A stretch of DNA of 44,041 nucleotides from an uncultured Enterobacteriaceae bacterium. GTDB lineage: Bacteria; Pseudomonadota; Gammaproteobacteria; Enterobacterales; Enterobacteriaceae. The notes below the pieces were generated by a model, which searched no databases, was not told the origin of the DNA, and saw only the letters and a program-made list of their open reading frames with translations. The position numbers and the translations under genes are program-made. Below are positions 42,812 to 44,041 of the stretch, one piece after another. The number at the start of each line of letters is the position of its first letter. Positions within the stretch are counted from its first letter, which is position 1. Location of the stretch: contig CAKZHC010000003.1 of assembly GCA_936920625.1 (NCBI GenBank), positions 1 through 44,041 on the forward strand. Reading direction: 5' to 3'.

Positions 42812-44041
42812 AGTAAAAAACCTTATCAATTATGGTTATAGTATTCTTATATCTTCTCTAGTGTTTCAGGAGTTACTTTAGCCAACTAATTTATTAATTT
42901 CTGTTCTTTATTATCTTGTTCCTGTGAATGAATGTAACAATAATTAATATAGTTACCCGTTATCAGGTACGATTCAAATTCCGTTGTCTGCGGGTGTTAC
43001 CTGAGGACTCTGCAAAGGGATGGCAGGCAGTGTAATCATCGATTATTTCAGGTTAATTAAGGTGAATATCCGGGCAGGCAATCTGCAACTATTGGTACCG
43101 AATTAAAAGTGATTTGCTGCGAACTGTAGTTTGTTCGTTCCATTGCGAATGAATGCTGAAAGAAGGCTATGATGGCTGAAGTTGTATTGGTATTCGTTTT
43201 CAGTTTCTTAATATGAAAGTCATATAGAAGAAAAGGTTATCAACCACTTTTTCATTACTACAGAATTTTTATACCTTCGTAAGAGCGAATAGGTTACGTA
43301 AGATTCTTTTTTTGTTGATCTGTATTTCTTGTCATATCTGGCAACATTGAGAAATATTTGTTCTGCGGTCAACGATGCGATATCAAAATCACCCGGAAGT
43401 GTTAAGGTGTTGTTATTGCACAGGCGATATTTTCTGCTGAACTGCAGATAACCTCTCTTTTTTTATATAAATTCATACTGTTAATGCGTACACAGGTTTA
43501 GCCACAAGGCAGGATTTGTATTCATTACCTTCCGTTCGTGTGTGATATCCCTAAGTGAGATATCTGCCCGTAGCATAGAGTCATTATTCCGGCCAGTCAC
43601 ATCTTATGCAGGTCTCACGGGAAAGTGGCTGAAGATCCTGTTAGCAACGGCATGTATGTAGCATTTGCATTTTACATGGCTGATATCTGCGGGCCATTCA
43701 ACCACTGGAGTATTTATATAATATCAATGAGTAATGATATTTTTTATTATGGATGGTTATTTCATATAAACGTATTTTCTCCAAAAAAATCGATATTCAT
43801 CTTGCAGTGATTTTGATTAACCAAATAATACCAGCATAACAATGAAGTATTATAATAAGATAAATTATACTCTATAGTAAAAAATGTATCAGTCTGTTTA
43901 GTGGAAATATTACATTACATAAAGTAAATAAATAAAATATACAAGGTCAACAGGAAGTTATTTAAATGGCCAGGATGATATTAATATAGCGCAAAATATG
44001 GTTTATTTGTGGTAACAAGCGAAGATATCTCAATGGAATTT
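42812..44041. other. AT-rich terminal stretch without supportable genes
   Basis: About 1.2 kb up to the window edge. Open frames are short (the longest, 43625-43810, encodes 61 residues) and none has a ribosome site plus a recognisable product. AT content rises toward the end. No repeat, tRNA or insertion-sequence end was recognised. In E. coli, pspG and dusA would lie beyond qor; neither is seen. The stretch may hold decayed genes or untranslated RNA. Confidence 0.45.

Noticed and set aside
43625..43810. 61-residue open frame near the right end
   Set aside because: No ribosome site, unusual composition, and no recognisable product.

Overview
The window looks like chromosomal DNA of a gammaproteobacterium of the order Enterobacterales. 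Most genes have their closest recognisable relatives, and largely their neighbours, in the E. coli metA-to-ssb region: metA, metH, lysC, pgi, yjbEFGH, ubiCA, plsB, lexA-dinF, yjbJ, zur, qor, dnaB, yjbR, uvrA and ssb. It is not E. coli. Many genes found between these in E. coli (aceBAK, iclR, pepE, mal genes, dgkA, dusA, pspG, alr, tyrB, aphA) are not here, several spacers are long and AT-rich, and there are broken genes. This fits a streamlined or host-associated enterobacterium, but the family cannot be fixed from the sequence alone.

Layout. 1-5.1 kb: methionine synthesis (metA, metH). 5.1-9.7 kb: divergent lysC and pgi, with a small secreted cysteine-rich peptide gene between them under a near-perfect CRP site. 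9.7-14 kb: the yjbEFGH exopolysaccharide/envelope operon, with a terminator after yjbE and an A8 tract that puts the yjbH start codon out of frame. 14.6-18.6 kb: ubiC-ubiA (ubiquinone) convergent with plsB (phospholipid). 19-22 kb: the SOS pair lexA-dinF, yjbJ, and zur. 22.2-29.4 kb: choline-to-glycine-betaine osmoprotection, betBA divergent from two tandem BCCT transporters, with no betI. 29.5-33.6 kb: an accessory patch holding an AAA_13/RloC-like ATPase truncated at its 3' end and fused to remnants of a DmpG-like aldolase and a DUF6282 protein, then a convergent LysR regulator. 34-42.5 kb: ssb and uvrA (divergent), a YahK-like alcohol dehydrogenase, yjbR, dnaB and qor. This block runs in the reverse order and orientation to E. 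coli. 42.6-44 kb: a second small cysteine-rich secreted peptide, then about 1.2 kb of AT-rich DNA with no gene I can support.

The most interesting points are the two small secreted four-cysteine peptides that share one cysteine pattern, the poly(A) frameshift at the start of yjbH, the deletion scar joining three truncated genes, the tandem choline transporters with palindromes upstream but no BetI, and the inverted ssb-qor block whose left breakpoint holds the accessory genes. I found no tRNA, rRNA, CRISPR array, insertion sequence or prophage.
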